From Chersky-806 sp038252255 (GTDB lineage Bacteria > Actinomycetota > Acidimicrobiia > IMCC26256 > JAENVU01), in the NCBI GenBank assembly GCA_038252255.1, contig JBBSAM010000010.1, positions 1 to 64,000 of the forward strand: DNA of 64,000 nt, in the 5' to 3' direction. The notes beneath the pieces are model-generated. The model worked only from the letters and a program-made list of their open reading frames with translations, had not been told where the DNA came from and did no database searches. This document shows positions 49,949 to 61,481 of the stretch, in pieces. A program made the position numbers and the translations under genes. Position 1 is the stretch's first letter; each line of letters begins with the position of its first letter.

Positions 49949-50907
49949 CCGTTGTTCTCCTTCAGCGCGGCCGTGAGCTCTGCGACGCGAGTCACGTGAT
50001 GGGCACGACACCAGGCTTCGAGCTCGTCGAGGATGCGAAGCATCGCTCGTGGCTCGCGGAACGTCGCGGTACCGACGCCGACCGCGCTCGCACCCGCGAG
50101 CATCATCTCGACGACGTCCGAGCCGTTCGACACGCCGCCGGTCCCGATGATCGCGGTTCCCGGGAGCGCCTGCGCGACGTCGTGCACGACGCGCAGTGCA
50201 ACCGGCTTGAGCGGCGGACCGGAGAGCCCGCCTCCGCCGCCGCCGAGCTTCAGGTGGCGCGTCTCGGCATCGATGCCGAGACCGAGCAGCGTGTTCACGA
50301 GCGTCAGCCCGCGGGCGCCCGCGCCGAGCGCGGCGCGTGCGACATCGACCACCTCGAACGTGTTCGGCGACAGCTTCGCGAAGAGCGGAAGGTCGAGGCC
50401 GGCATCGAGCACCGCGCGCACCACCGCCGCGGTGCTGTCGGGTGAGTGGGCGAACATGCGCGACCGGTCCTCGAGGTTCGGGCAGCTCACATTGACCTCG
50501 ACCGCGACCAGGGTGGTCACCGCCGGTTCGAGCATCTTCGCCGCGACCGCGAAGTCGTCGACCGTGCGTCCCCACACCGACGCGATGATGCGGGCGCCGA
50601 GCTTGCGCAGGTCCGGGAGCTCGTGCTCGATCCAGTGCTCGATCCCGGGACCCTGCAACCCGACCGAGTTCAACATGCCGCCACCCGACGTCGGCGCGAG
50701 ACGGGGCGCGGGGTTCCCGGACCACTCGTACGCGGCGAGCGACTTCACGGTCACCGCGCCGAGCTGATCCGGCGGGCAGAGGCGGGCGACCTCGTCGCCG
50801 TGCCCGAAGGTCCCCGAGGCGGCGACGACCGGGTTGGGAAGCACGAGATCGCCCACTGTCACTGTGAGATCGACCGGTTCGAGGTCGGCCCGGCGCCGGT
50901 GGCTCAC
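49945..50907 (-). CDS. pyrD: dihydroorotate dehydrogenase, class 1B-like
   Basis: The 320-residue FMN enzyme oxidises dihydroorotate to orotate. VVAASGTFGHGDE, GGGMLNSVGLQGPGIEHW and the catalytic cysteine in EVNVSCPNLEDRSR place it in class 1, most like 1B enzymes, not the membrane-linked class 2 type that uses serine. Class 1B normally needs the iron-sulfur partner PyrK, whose gene usually sits beside pyrD; here carB ends one base before and pyrF overlaps, leaving no pyrK. GTG 50907 has GAGGTGTGAG upstream. Confidence 0.95.
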   Translation of the reverse strand: MSHRRRADLEPVDLTVTVGDLVLPNPVVAASGTFGHGDEVARLCPPDQLGAVTVKSLAAYEWSGNPAPRLAPTSGGGMLNSVGLQGPGIEHWIEHELPDLRKLGARIIASVWGRTVDDFAVAAKMLEPAVTTLVAVEVNVSCPNLEDRSRMFAHSPDSTAAVVRAVLDAGLDLPLFAKLSPNTFEVVDVARAALGAGARGLTLVNTLLGLGIDAETRHLKLGGGGGGLSGPPLKPVALRVVHDVAQALPGTAIIGTGGVSNGSDVVEMMLAGASAVGVGTATFREPRAMLRILDELEAWCRAHHVTRVAELTAALKENNG

Positions 50908-50908
50908 C

Positions 50909-54241
<3,333 letters not shown>

Positions 54242-54243
54242 CG

Positions 54244-55329
54244 TCAGCGCCCCCCCGCCATGACCGCGGTGAACTCGTCGAACAGGTACGCGGCGTCGTG
54301 CGGGCCGGGGCCCGCCTCCGGGTGGTGCTGCACCGAGAACACCGGTTCGCCGCGGAGCCGCAGGCCTTCGCAGACGCCGTCGTTCAGGTTGACATGGGTG
54401 ATCTCGATGTCACCGGTGAGCGAGTCGGGATCGACCGCGTAGTTGTGGTTCTGGCTCGTGATCTCGACCCGTCCCGTGGCCTCGTGGCGGACGGGATGGT
54501 TCGCGCCGTGATGCCCGAACGGCAGCTTCACCGTCCGGCCGCCGAGCGCGAGCCCGAGGATCTGGTGTCCGAGGCAGATCCCGAACACCGGGATGCCGCT
54601 CCCGACGAGCGCGCGCACCGCCTGCGTCGCGTACCCGACCGCGGCCGGATCGCCCGGGCCGTTCGACAGGAACACACCGTCGGGCCGGCGCTCCAGCACA
54701 CTCTCCGCCGGGGTGGATGCCGGAACGACCTCGACGAAGCACCCGCTGCCGTTGAGGTGGCGCAGGATCGTGCGCTTGATCCCGAGGTCGTATGCGATCA
54801 CGTGGAACGGCGCGTCGGGATCACCCGCGGTGTACGGCGCGTCGGTGGTGACGGTCGCGACGAGATCGAGCCCATCCGTAGCGGGCGCCGCCGCGGCCGC
54901 CACGCGCACCGCGGCTTCGTCCGTGCCGAACGCGCCCGGTACCGCGCCCGCGTCACGCAGGTGGCGCGTGAGCCGGCGGGTGTCGATGCCGGTGATGCCC
55001 GGCACGCCATGGCGAGCCAGGAAGTCCGGGAGCGACTCCGTCGAACGCCAGTTGCTCGGGCGGCGCGCCAGGTCGCGGACGATGACGCCGTTGCAGAGCG
55101 GGCGGCGACTCTCGTCGTCCTCCGGGTTCGTGCCGTAGTTGCCGATGTGAGGGTACGTGAACGCGATGACCTGGCCCGCGTAGCTCGGGTCGGTGACGAT
55201 CTCCTGGTAGCCCGAGAGTGCGGTGTTGAACACGACCTCGCCGGTCGCGACCACCTCGTCGCCGAGCGCGCCGACCGCCTCACCCTCGAACGTCTCACCG
55301 TCGCGCAGCACGAGCACCGCCGGCCTCAT
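54244..55329 (-). CDS. carA: carbamoyl-phosphate synthase small subunit
   Basis: CarA is the glutaminase subunit. The 361-residue protein has the N-terminal domain (GEVVFNTALSGYQEIVTDPSY) and a class I glutaminase with the nucleophile in VFGICLGHQILGLALG and the His/Glu pair in FSVQHHPEAGPGPHD. ATG 55329 overlaps the pyrC stop (ATGA). Confidence 0.97.
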   Translation of the reverse strand: MRPAVLVLRDGETFEGEAVGALGDEVVATGEVVFNTALSGYQEIVTDPSYAGQVIAFTYPHIGNYGTNPEDDESRRPLCNGVIVRDLARRPSNWRSTESLPDFLARHGVPGITGIDTRRLTRHLRDAGAVPGAFGTDEAAVRVAAAAAPATDGLDLVATVTTDAPYTAGDPDAPFHVIAYDLGIKRTILRHLNGSGCFVEVVPASTPAESVLERRPDGVFLSNGPGDPAAVGYATQAVRALVGSGIPVFGICLGHQILGLALGGRTVKLPFGHHGANHPVRHEATGRVEITSQNHNYAVDPDSLTGDIEITHVNLNDGVCEGLRLRGEPVFSVQHHPEAGPGPHDAAYLFDEFTAVMAGGR

Positions 55330-56630
55330 CGTTGCGCCTCGTGGTCGATGACGGTGGGTTCGCCGCGCAGGACGGTGTGGCGGACCCGACCGGTGAGCTT
55401 CCAGCCCGCGAACGGTGTGTTGCGCGAGCGGCTGGCCAGGCGGTCCGGATCCACGACCCACTGTGCCGCGGGATCGAGCACGCAGAGGTTGGCCGGGTTG
55501 CCGGGGGCGACCGCGAGCCCGTGCCCGAGCGCGTCCAGCCCCGCGATGCGCGCCGGCCGCCAGGACAACGCGCCCAACACCTCGCGGAGCGGCATGACGT
55601 CGGTCTCGACCAGCTTCGTGATCGCGACGGCCAGCGCGGTCTCGACCCCGAGCATCCCGGGGGGTGCCTCCTCGAACGTGCGCTCCTTCGTCTCCGGAGC
55701 GTGCGGCGCGTGGTCGGTGGCGATCGCGTCGATCGTGCCGTCCGCGAGGCCGGCGGTGACGGCCGCGACATCGGCATCGGAGCGAAGGGGCGGGTTCATC
55801 TTGAAGACCGGGTCGAAGGACGCGCACGCGGCGTCGGTCAGCGAGAAGTGCTGCGGCGAGACCTCGCACGTCACCCGGATGCCCTCGGCCTTGGCCGTGC
55901 GGACGAGCTCGGTCGCGGCCGCGGTCGAGAGGTGCAGCACGTGATACCGGCCGCCGGTGAGCTTGGCCAGCGCCAGGTCGCGGGCCACGATCGTGGACTC
56001 GGCCTCGCCCGGCCGGCCCGGGATCCCGAGCTTCGCCGACCACTCCCCCTCGTGCATGTGCCCGCCGGCCACCAGGTCGGGATCCTCGGCGTGCTGCGCG
56101 ATCACCGCGCCCGGAAGCGCTGTCGCGTACTCGAACGCCCGCCGCATCACGTTGGCGTCGGCGACACAGTCGCCGTCATCGGTGAAGACACGCACGCCGA
56201 GGTCGTACAGCTCACCGAGCGGGGCCAGCTCGCGTCCCGCTCGGCCCTGGGTGATGCACCCGGCGACGGTGACGAGGCACGCGACCTCGCGCCCGCGGTC
56301 GAGCATCGCGGCAACCACCTTGGCGTCGTCGAGCGGCGGCGTCGTGTTCGGCATCGCGACCACGGCGGTGAAGCCGCCGAGCGCGGCGCCGCGGGCCCCG
56401 GTCTCGATGGTCTCGGCCTCTTCGCGTCCGGGCTCGCGGAAGTGGACCTGGATGTCCACGAGACCGGGCGCGACGACGCATCCGTCGGCCGGCAGCACGG
56501 TCGCGCCCTTCGGCGCGTCGATCCCGGGCCCGACCTCGGCGATGCTCCCTTCGCGCACGAGCACGTCCGCCACCCGCTCACCGGTCTCGTCGATGACGCG
56601 ACCGCCCCTGATGATCAGATCGTCAGGCAA
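55326..56630 (-). CDS. pyrC: dihydroorotase, type I
   Basis: PyrC cyclises carbamoyl aspartate to dihydroorotate. The 434-residue amidohydrolase has VHFREPGREEAETIETG, VRVFTDDG, AQHAED, HVLHLSTAAA and the catalytic aspartate in ATDHAPHAPE. The metal motif that is usually HxH reads QVH (DIQVHFREPG), so one zinc ligand is replaced by glutamine. All other ligands are present, so it is probably still active, perhaps with altered metal binding. The TTG start at 56630 has GGGAGG 5 bases before it and overlaps pyrB by 8 bases. Confidence 0.95.
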   Translation of the reverse strand: MPDDLIIRGGRVIDETGERVADVLVREGSIAEVGPGIDAPKGATVLPADGCVVAPGLVDIQVHFREPGREEAETIETGARGAALGGFTAVVAMPNTTPPLDDAKVVAAMLDRGREVACLVTVAGCITQGRAGRELAPLGELYDLGVRVFTDDGDCVADANVMRRAFEYATALPGAVIAQHAEDPDLVAGGHMHEGEWSAKLGIPGRPGEAESTIVARDLALAKLTGGRYHVLHLSTAAATELVRTAKAEGIRVTCEVSPQHFSLTDAACASFDPVFKMNPPLRSDADVAAVTAGLADGTIDAIATDHAPHAPETKERTFEEAPPGMLGVETALAVAITKLVETDVMPLREVLGALSWRPARIAGLDALGHGLAVAPGNPANLCVLDPAAQWVVDPDRLASRSRNTPFAGWKLTGRVRHTVLRGEPTVIDHEAQR

Positions 56631-57546
56631 CCTGGCCTCCCGACCCGATGAGCGACCAGAGCACGGCCATCCGCACGGCGACGCCGTTGGTGACCTGCTC
56701 CCGAACGAGCGAGCGGGGGCCGTCGACCACCTCGGTCGCGATCTCCGGGCCCCGGATCATGGGCCCGGGATGCATGACGAGCGTGTCCGGCTTCATGCGG
56801 GCGGCGCGCGCCGCGGTGAGCCCGTAGCGCGCGTAGTACTCGCGCAGGCTCGGGAGCAGTGCCTGACCGAGGCGCTCCTGCTGGACCCGCAGCACGTACG
56901 CCACATCGATCTCGCCGAGCACGTCGTCGAGGTCGGTGGCCACGGTGACCGGCCAGCCGTCGATCCACTCCGGCATGAGCGTCGGCGGCCCCACGAACGT
57001 GACCTGCGCACCGAGCCGGGTGAAGCAGAGCATGTTGCTGCGCGCGACGCGCGAGTGGCTCACGTCGCCGATGATCGCGATGCGGCAGCCGTCGAGCGAC
57101 GGGCCGCGGTGGCGGCGCAGGGTGAACGCGTCGAGCAGGGCCTGAGTCGGGTGCTCGTGACGGCCGTCGCCCGCATTCACCACCGACGCGTCGATCCAAC
57201 CGGCGATTCGATGCGGCGCGCCGGCCGCGCTGTGCCGCACGACCATCGCGTCGATGCCCATCGCCTCGATGGTCTTCACCGTGTCGAGCAGGCTCTCGCC
57301 CTTCTTCACCGACGACGACCCGACCGCGAACGACATGACGTCGGCCGAGAGCCGCTTGGCCGCGGTCTCGAAGGAGAGGCGGGTGCGGGTGGACTCCTCG
57401 TAGAAGAGCGAGACGATCGTCTTGCCCCGGAGCGCGGGGACCTTCGGGATCTCCCGGCCGAGCACGTCGAGGAACGCGTCCGACTGCTCGAGCAGCTCCT
57501 CGACGCCCGCCCGGTCCAGATCCGAGATGGAGAGCAGGTGCTTCAT
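56623..57546 (-). CDS. pyrB: aspartate carbamoyltransferase catalytic subunit
   Basis: PyrB condenses carbamoyl phosphate and aspartate. The 307-residue protein has FYEESTRTRLSFE (carbamoyl phosphate), VVRHSAAGAPHRIA, HEHPTQALLDAFTL and VMHPGPMIRGPEI. No regulatory PyrI gene is present. ATG 57546 overlaps the pyrR stop (ATGA). Confidence 0.97.
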   Translation of the reverse strand: MKHLLSISDLDRAGVEELLEQSDAFLDVLGREIPKVPALRGKTIVSLFYEESTRTRLSFETAAKRLSADVMSFAVGSSSVKKGESLLDTVKTIEAMGIDAMVVRHSAAGAPHRIAGWIDASVVNAGDGRHEHPTQALLDAFTLRRHRGPSLDGCRIAIIGDVSHSRVARSNMLCFTRLGAQVTFVGPPTLMPEWIDGWPVTVATDLDDVLGEIDVAYVLRVQQERLGQALLPSLREYYARYGLTAARAARMKPDTLVMHPGPMIRGPEIATEVVDGPRSLVREQVTNGVAVRMAVLWSLIGSGGQVA

Positions 57547-58202
57547 CCACTCACCCCTCGCGTGCTCGCCTCGGGCGCCCACAGCTCGATCGCGTCCTCG
57601 TCCACGTTGTCGGTCTCGGCCAGCCGGACCCGCACGTCCTCGCCCACCCCGGTCGGCAGGTTCTTGCCGACGAAGTCCGCCCGGATCGGGAGCTCCCGGT
57701 GACCGCGGTCGACCAGCACCGCGAGCTGGATCGCCTCGGGCCGTCCGAGCTCGGTGACCGCGTCGAGCGCGGCCCGGATGGTGCGGCCGGTGAAGAGCAC
57801 GTCGTCGACGAGCACGACCACCCGACCGGTGACGTCGACCGGCACCTCGGTCGGCCCGAGCGGTTGGACCGGGCGCAGCCCGATGTCGTCGCGATAGAAG
57901 GCGACGTCGAGCGTCCCGACCGGCACCGGCGTGTCCTCGAACGACGCGATCGCGGCGGCGAGCCGGTGCGCGATGGCGGGGCCGCGCGTGTGCAGGCCGA
58001 TGAGCACGAGGTTCTCGGCCCCGTGGTTGCGCTCGACGATCTCGTGCGCGATCCGGGTGTGGGCCCGCCGGAGGTCGGTGGCGTCGAAGACGCGCGTCCG
58101 GAAGACGAACCCCGAGATGCCCCCGGACACGGAACGACCCCCTGGCGAGGGGGTCGGCGCGTCAGATTCGGGTACGGCGCCGGGCGCCGGGCTCTCGGCC
58201 AC
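57543..58202 (-). CDS. pyrR: bifunctional pyr operon regulator / uracil phosphoribosyltransferase
   Basis: PyrR binds pyr mRNA with UMP and lowers expression, and often has uracil phosphoribosyltransferase activity. The 219-residue protein has the PRPP-binding loop VVLVDDVLFTGRTIRAALD, IGLHTRGPAIAHRLA and DVAFYRDDI. About 30 N-terminal residues are extra and proline-rich. GTG 58202 follows GGAGGAG, and a PyrR-type RNA motif lies just upstream, fitting autogenous control of the whole operon. Confidence 0.96.
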   Translation of the reverse strand: MAESPAPGAVPESDAPTPSPGGRSVSGGISGFVFRTRVFDATDLRRAHTRIAHEIVERNHGAENLVLIGLHTRGPAIAHRLAAAIASFEDTPVPVGTLDVAFYRDDIGLRPVQPLGPTEVPVDVTGRVVVLVDDVLFTGRTIRAALDAVTELGRPEAIQLAVLVDRGHRELPIRADFVGKNLPTGVGEDVRVRLAETDNVDEDAIELWAPEASTRGVSG

Positions 58203-58218
58203 GCTTGCTCCTCCGTGG

Positions 58219-58234
58219 GACTCTCACAGGAGCC
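58219..58234 (-). promoter_or_regulatory. candidate PyrR-binding loop in the pyr leader
   Basis: The leader contains TCCTGTGAG (58231-58223), matching the core UCCNGNGAG of the known PyrR-binding loop consensus, with GGG before and CCC after able to pair. It ends 8 bases before the pyrR ribosome site, so binding could block translation, as reported for mycobacterial pyrR. Confidence 0.6.
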
Positions 58235-58272
58235 CCTTGACGGTGTCGAGCGAGAGTACCAGGAGCCGGGGC

Positions 58273-58764
58273 TCAGAACGCGAAACGGGTGGCGCTCGTC
58301 GCGAAGTCCGCCTCGGACCAGGCGAGCGCGACGGCCGGGCGGAGCCGGTACACCCCGGCGGAGTCCCCCATGTCGCTCGGACGGACGTCGTACTTCTCCA
58401 TGTAGACGTCGTCGAAGCGTTGGAGCGGCCCGGCGTCCCGGACCCGTTCCGCGGTGCCTTCGAGCACGCACACCTCGTCGCCACTCTCCAGGTGCACGAC
58501 CACCTCCGAGCGGGCCTCGAGGTTGCGGCCCTTGAGCGAGGTCGGGTCGGTCGAGAACCACACGGTGCCGTCGAGCCAGAGTCCCCACACCGGCATGGCG
58601 TGCGGGCGACCGTCGGCACGGGTGGTGCACACCCAGAAGTTGCGCGCCGCCGTGAGCCAGTCGACGACCCGCGACCACGGCAACGCGCTGCCGTCCGCCG
58701 GCGCGTCGCCGATCCCGTAGCCGTCGCTCGTGCGCACCGGTCCCGGTCGTGGCGCTTCGATCAT
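58273..58764 (-). CDS. pyridoxamine 5'-phosphate oxidase-fold flavin/F420-type protein
   Basis: The 163-residue protein has the split-barrel pattern: ARNFWVCTTRADGRPHAMPVWGLWLDGTVWFST, then LKGRNLEARSEVVVHLESGDEVCVLEGTAERV. Family members bind FMN, F420 or haem and reduce small molecules; ligand and substrate are unknown here. ATG 58764 is used, with GAGGTG just upstream and GTG 58770 as alternative. It lies upstream of pyrR, ending 70 bases before it, in the same orientation. Confidence 0.85.
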   Translation of the reverse strand: MIEAPRPGPVRTSDGYGIGDAPADGSALPWSRVVDWLTAARNFWVCTTRADGRPHAMPVWGLWLDGTVWFSTDPTSLKGRNLEARSEVVVHLESGDEVCVLEGTAERVRDAGPLQRFDDVYMEKYDVRPSDMGDSAGVYRLRPAVALAWSEADFATSATRFAF

Positions 58765-58771
58765 CGTCACC

Positions 58772-59320
58772 TCACTCCTCACTCTCGCCTTCGGCCTCTC
58801 GACCTGCCTCGGGCTCACTCTCCAACAGGACCTCGACGAGCGAGCCCTGGAGCCACGTGAGCCAGTGGTAGAGCTCGAAACCCTGCGCGCGCGGATCGTC
58901 GGGAGCGACGACCGGCTCGTCCTCGGTGACCTCGAGCACGACTCCCAGCGCGAGCCGGACGTCGTTCAGCGCACCGACCCACTGCTCGACCACCTCGGGC
59001 GCCAACGTGATCTCGACCGTCTCGTTGCGCTTGACCTTCCCGTCGTCGAGCGACTCCACCAGCGCGGCGAGGGTCGCGCTCTTCTCCCGCACCAGATCGC
59101 CGTGCACCACGCGCTGCCACTGCGTCTCCGCCTCGTCCTCGGTCGGGTCCAGGTAGGCGCGGGGGAAGAGCCGGTCCCGGGTCGGGTCTCCCCCACGCTC
59201 GGGGACCCCGCCCTCGAAGAGCGACTCGAGCTGGCCCGCCAGATCGCGCAGCACCTCGACCTCCGGTGCGTACAGCGTGACGACGAGCCGGCCCCGCGAC
59301 TTTCGGATGCGTTCGGGCAC
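58772..59320 (-). CDS. DUF2017 family protein
   Basis: The 182-residue protein matches DUF2017: LVVTLYAPEVEVLRDLAGQLESLF, LFPRAYLDPTEDEAETQWQRVVHGDLVREK and WVGALNDVRLALGVVLEV. This family is found next to clpS in actinobacteria and its function is unknown. Here the pair is separated by about 2.1 kb that holds a lipoprotein gene and an HNH gene. GTG 59320; the gene ends 7 bases before the next gene. Confidence 0.88.
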   Translation of the reverse strand: MPERIRKSRGRLVVTLYAPEVEVLRDLAGQLESLFEGGVPERGGDPTRDRLFPRAYLDPTEDEAETQWQRVVHGDLVREKSATLAALVESLDDGKVKRNETVEITLAPEVVEQWVGALNDVRLALGVVLEVTEDEPVVAPDDPRAQGFELYHWLTWLQGSLVEVLLESEPEAGREAEGESEE

Positions 59321-59353
59321 GAGCCGATGATGGCACGAGGCTGGGACAGCGAC

Positions 59354-59812
59354 TTACCCGCACCCGCTCCCGGACGGCAGGCGCAGCACGACCGGCTCGG
59401 AGGTCAGGTGGCGCTGGGTCCCACCCCGCGCGTCAACCCGGTACAGACGGACCGTCCCAAAGCCGGTGACTAAATCGAAGCGCATGAGCAGGGGATCGAT
59501 GTTCACCGGCGTCTCGACACCCGCCGGCGCGGCCACCCGCGCCGACTGCCCTCGCACCACGCCGGCGACGACGAGCTCCGAGATCACGGTCATCGTCCGC
59601 CCGGTCCGGGCACTCACCGCGATGTACGGACCGTCGCCGGGCCCGCAGGTGTACTGCGCCCGGAGAACTGCGTGCTCCGCCGGTGCCGGCCGCGTGCTCG
59701 TCGACGTGGAGATGGTCGACGACTGCGCCAGCCGCGCTTCGTGACCAGCGCCCGTACAACCGGCGATCACGGCGAGGCCAAGAACCAGGAGCAGCACGCG
59801 AAGTCGAAACAC
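59354..59812 (-). CDS. predicted lipoprotein, function unknown
   Basis: The 152-residue protein starts with a signal peptide ending in a clear lipobox (VLGLAVIAGC, modified cysteine at residue 19), then a threonine/serine-rich linker (SSTISTSTSTRPAP) and a beta-rich domain with two cysteines (YTCGPGDG and the C-terminal GCG). I recognise no family. The GTG start has GAGG very close. It lies between DUF2017 and the HNH gene. Confidence 0.7.
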   Translation of the reverse strand: MFRLRVLLLVLGLAVIAGCTGAGHEARLAQSSTISTSTSTRPAPAEHAVLRAQYTCGPGDGPYIAVSARTGRTMTVISELVVAGVVRGQSARVAAPAGVETPVNIDPLLMRFDLVTGFGTVRLYRVDARGGTQRHLTSEPVVLRLPSGSGCG

Positions 59813-59842
59813 ACCTCGTTGGACGGCGCGACGCGCCGATCT

Positions 59843-59868
59843 GGTTCCCGGGTCAGCTCCCGGGAACC
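59843..59868 (-). terminator. perfect hairpin downstream of the HNH gene
   Basis: GGTTCCCGGG and its exact complement CCCGGGAACC flank six bases. It sits in the 207-base gap between the HNH gene and the lipoprotein gene and probably ends the HNH transcript. A smaller GGCGCG/CGCGCC palindrome follows at 59825-59837. The rest of the gap shows nothing I can assign. Confidence 0.6.
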
Positions 59869-60019
59869 ATCGCCGGGGCCACGAGCACAGCGACGGCGAT
59901 CACACCGGCCGACCACCGAGCCCGACTCCCCCAAGACACGCTGCGCTCCTGCCCGTCACCTCGGCGTCATCGCCACTACAGCACCGGGCCGGGGTGCGGA
60001 CAAGGACACCGTGATCCGG

Positions 60020-61321
60020 TCAGTTGTACGCGGGTGGGTCGAGGTGCCAGAGGGCGCCGACGGCGTGGTCGAGGTCGAGGCGTTCGCCGGCCCACTGCGC
60101 CGTGATGGTGTGAGCACTGATGTGGGTGCCCGCGCGCGCGTGCTCCTTCCGGATTGCGGTCGCGTCGGTTCGGGGTGGTGGGAGTGAGACTTCGCGCATC
60201 GGGCGACCATTGGGATCCGTGAACGTGAGCGCCCCGTCGGCGTCACCGGTCACGTGCCAGCCGCCTTCGTGCAGGACCTTGTGGTGGTAGAGGCAGACGA
60301 GGATCAGGTTCGCCTGCTTGGTGTGGCCGTTGCGGGACCAATGCTTGGCGTGGTGGATCTGGAGCCGCCCCCGATGGGTGCAGCCGGGAAACCGGCAGGT
60401 GCCCCGGTCGCGGTCGAGGATGGCCCGGCGCAGGGCGGGTGGGATGGTGCGGGACCGGCGGCCGATGTCGAGGGTCTGGCCGCGCCGGTCGTGGGCGAGG
60501 CGCAGCCCACTGTCACAGGTCAGGCGCTGCAGCACGTCGCGGGTGAGACTGGTGCCGTCGTCGAGCTCGGCCCGTCCCGGTTGGTCTTCGGTCAGGGTCT
60601 CGAGGTCGGCGTGGATCACCGTCTCGGTGCGGGGCGCGGCGTGCTCGTCGGGTTCGAGATACACCCGGGCTACGTGTTCGAACGCGTCGAAGCGACGGGC
60701 CGCGTGCGGTGCGCCGGGCTCGTCGACCAGCTTCGGGACTTCCGGCATGGCGGCCGCGATGGCCTCTTTGATCCGCGCGATCGCATCGGGACCGCCGCGG
60801 ATGGTGATCGTGACCGACCCGTCGTCGTTGCTCTCGTACCAGACGCCGCGGCCCCGGAGCTGAGCCCGCGCCCGATCGGGATCCATGTTGCGCTCTACCT
60901 GCCGGTACCCGGCCACGATCCGGTCGATGTGCGACGCGGTCCCGTGCCGCGCCACCGCAACGAGATCGGTCTCACTCTTGGGCGTCGCTACTCGGGTCAT
61001 CGCCCGCACCTTCGAGTACGACAGCTGACCCGCTCCGAACGCGGCGGTCATCACCGGCAGATGCTCGAGGGCGCGCGCGACTCGCACGTGGTCTCGAGCC
61101 GTTCTCAGACTCATGCCGCACCTCCAACTGAGCCAGTGCGCGCAGCTCGAGCACTCCCACGTCACCCAGCCGCCGCGCCGATCCATCTCACCCACGAGCA
61201 ACAAGAACCGGCACGTCGCCGCCGCGATGTGGCCTGCCAACGTGCAGATCTCCGCCTCCAGCCACTCCATTGGACGACCCGCAACGTCACTGGACTTGGG
61301 CTCGAGCTCCGTGACTGCCAT
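60020..61321 (-). CDS. HNH endonuclease of the 13E12-repeat (DUF222) family
   Basis: The 433-residue protein has an N-terminal DUF222 domain (WVTWECSSCAHWLSWRCGMSLRTARDHVRVARALEHLP, then LSYSKVRAMTRVA) and a C-terminal HNH nuclease (DRGTCRFPGCTHRGRLQIHHAKHWSRNGHTKQANLILVCLYHHKVLHEGG). This is the family of the mycobacterial 13E12 repeats, which are multicopy, probably mobile and LexA-regulated. ATG 61321 has GGAGGGAG 4 bases upstream, and a perfect SOS box lies 20 bases before it. No terminal repeats were seen. Role is unknown. Confidence 0.93.
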   Translation of the reverse strand: MAVTELEPKSSDVAGRPMEWLEAEICTLAGHIAAATCRFLLLVGEMDRRGGWVTWECSSCAHWLSWRCGMSLRTARDHVRVARALEHLPVMTAAFGAGQLSYSKVRAMTRVATPKSETDLVAVARHGTASHIDRIVAGYRQVERNMDPDRARAQLRGRGVWYESNDDGSVTITIRGGPDAIARIKEAIAAAMPEVPKLVDEPGAPHAARRFDAFEHVARVYLEPDEHAAPRTETVIHADLETLTEDQPGRAELDDGTSLTRDVLQRLTCDSGLRLAHDRRGQTLDIGRRSRTIPPALRRAILDRDRGTCRFPGCTHRGRLQIHHAKHWSRNGHTKQANLILVCLYHHKVLHEGGWHVTGDADGALTFTDPNGRPMREVSLPPPRTDATAIRKEHARAGTHISAHTITAQWAGERLDLDHAVGALWHLDPPAYN

Positions 61322-61340
61322 GAGGCTCCCTCCGTGGAGA

Positions 61341-61354
61341 CGAACGTATGTTCG
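61341..61354. promoter_or_regulatory. SOS box (LexA operator)
   Basis: CGAACGTATGTTCG fits the actinobacterial LexA consensus CGAAC-N4-GTTCG exactly. It lies between the HNH gene start and a TAGGAT -10 box (61362-61357, minus strand), so LexA would cover the transcription start. Confidence 0.88.
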
Positions 61355-61356
61355 CA

Positions 61357-61362
61357 TCCTAG
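61357..61362 (-). promoter_or_regulatory. -10 element of the HNH gene promoter
   Basis: On the minus strand TAGGAT lies two bases upstream of the SOS box, giving a start site inside the operator. No good -35 is seen. Confidence 0.5.
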
Positions 61363-61408
61363 CAAGAGCGTGGGACAGCCACCTCACGTCAGAAGATGTT
61401 CAGGCAAG

Positions 61409-61426
61409 TGCCCCGCGGGGCACTGG
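61409..61426 (-). terminator. palindrome downstream of clpS
   Basis: AGTGCCCCG followed directly by CGGGGCACT forms a perfect 18-base palindrome, 55 bases after the clpS stop. It probably ends the aroQ-...-clpS transcript before the HNH gene. Confidence 0.55.
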
Positions 61427-61481
61427 CAAGGACCCGCCGAGGTGTCGCCTCGCTCAGGGTGATCCGGCTCGCGGCGCCGAG

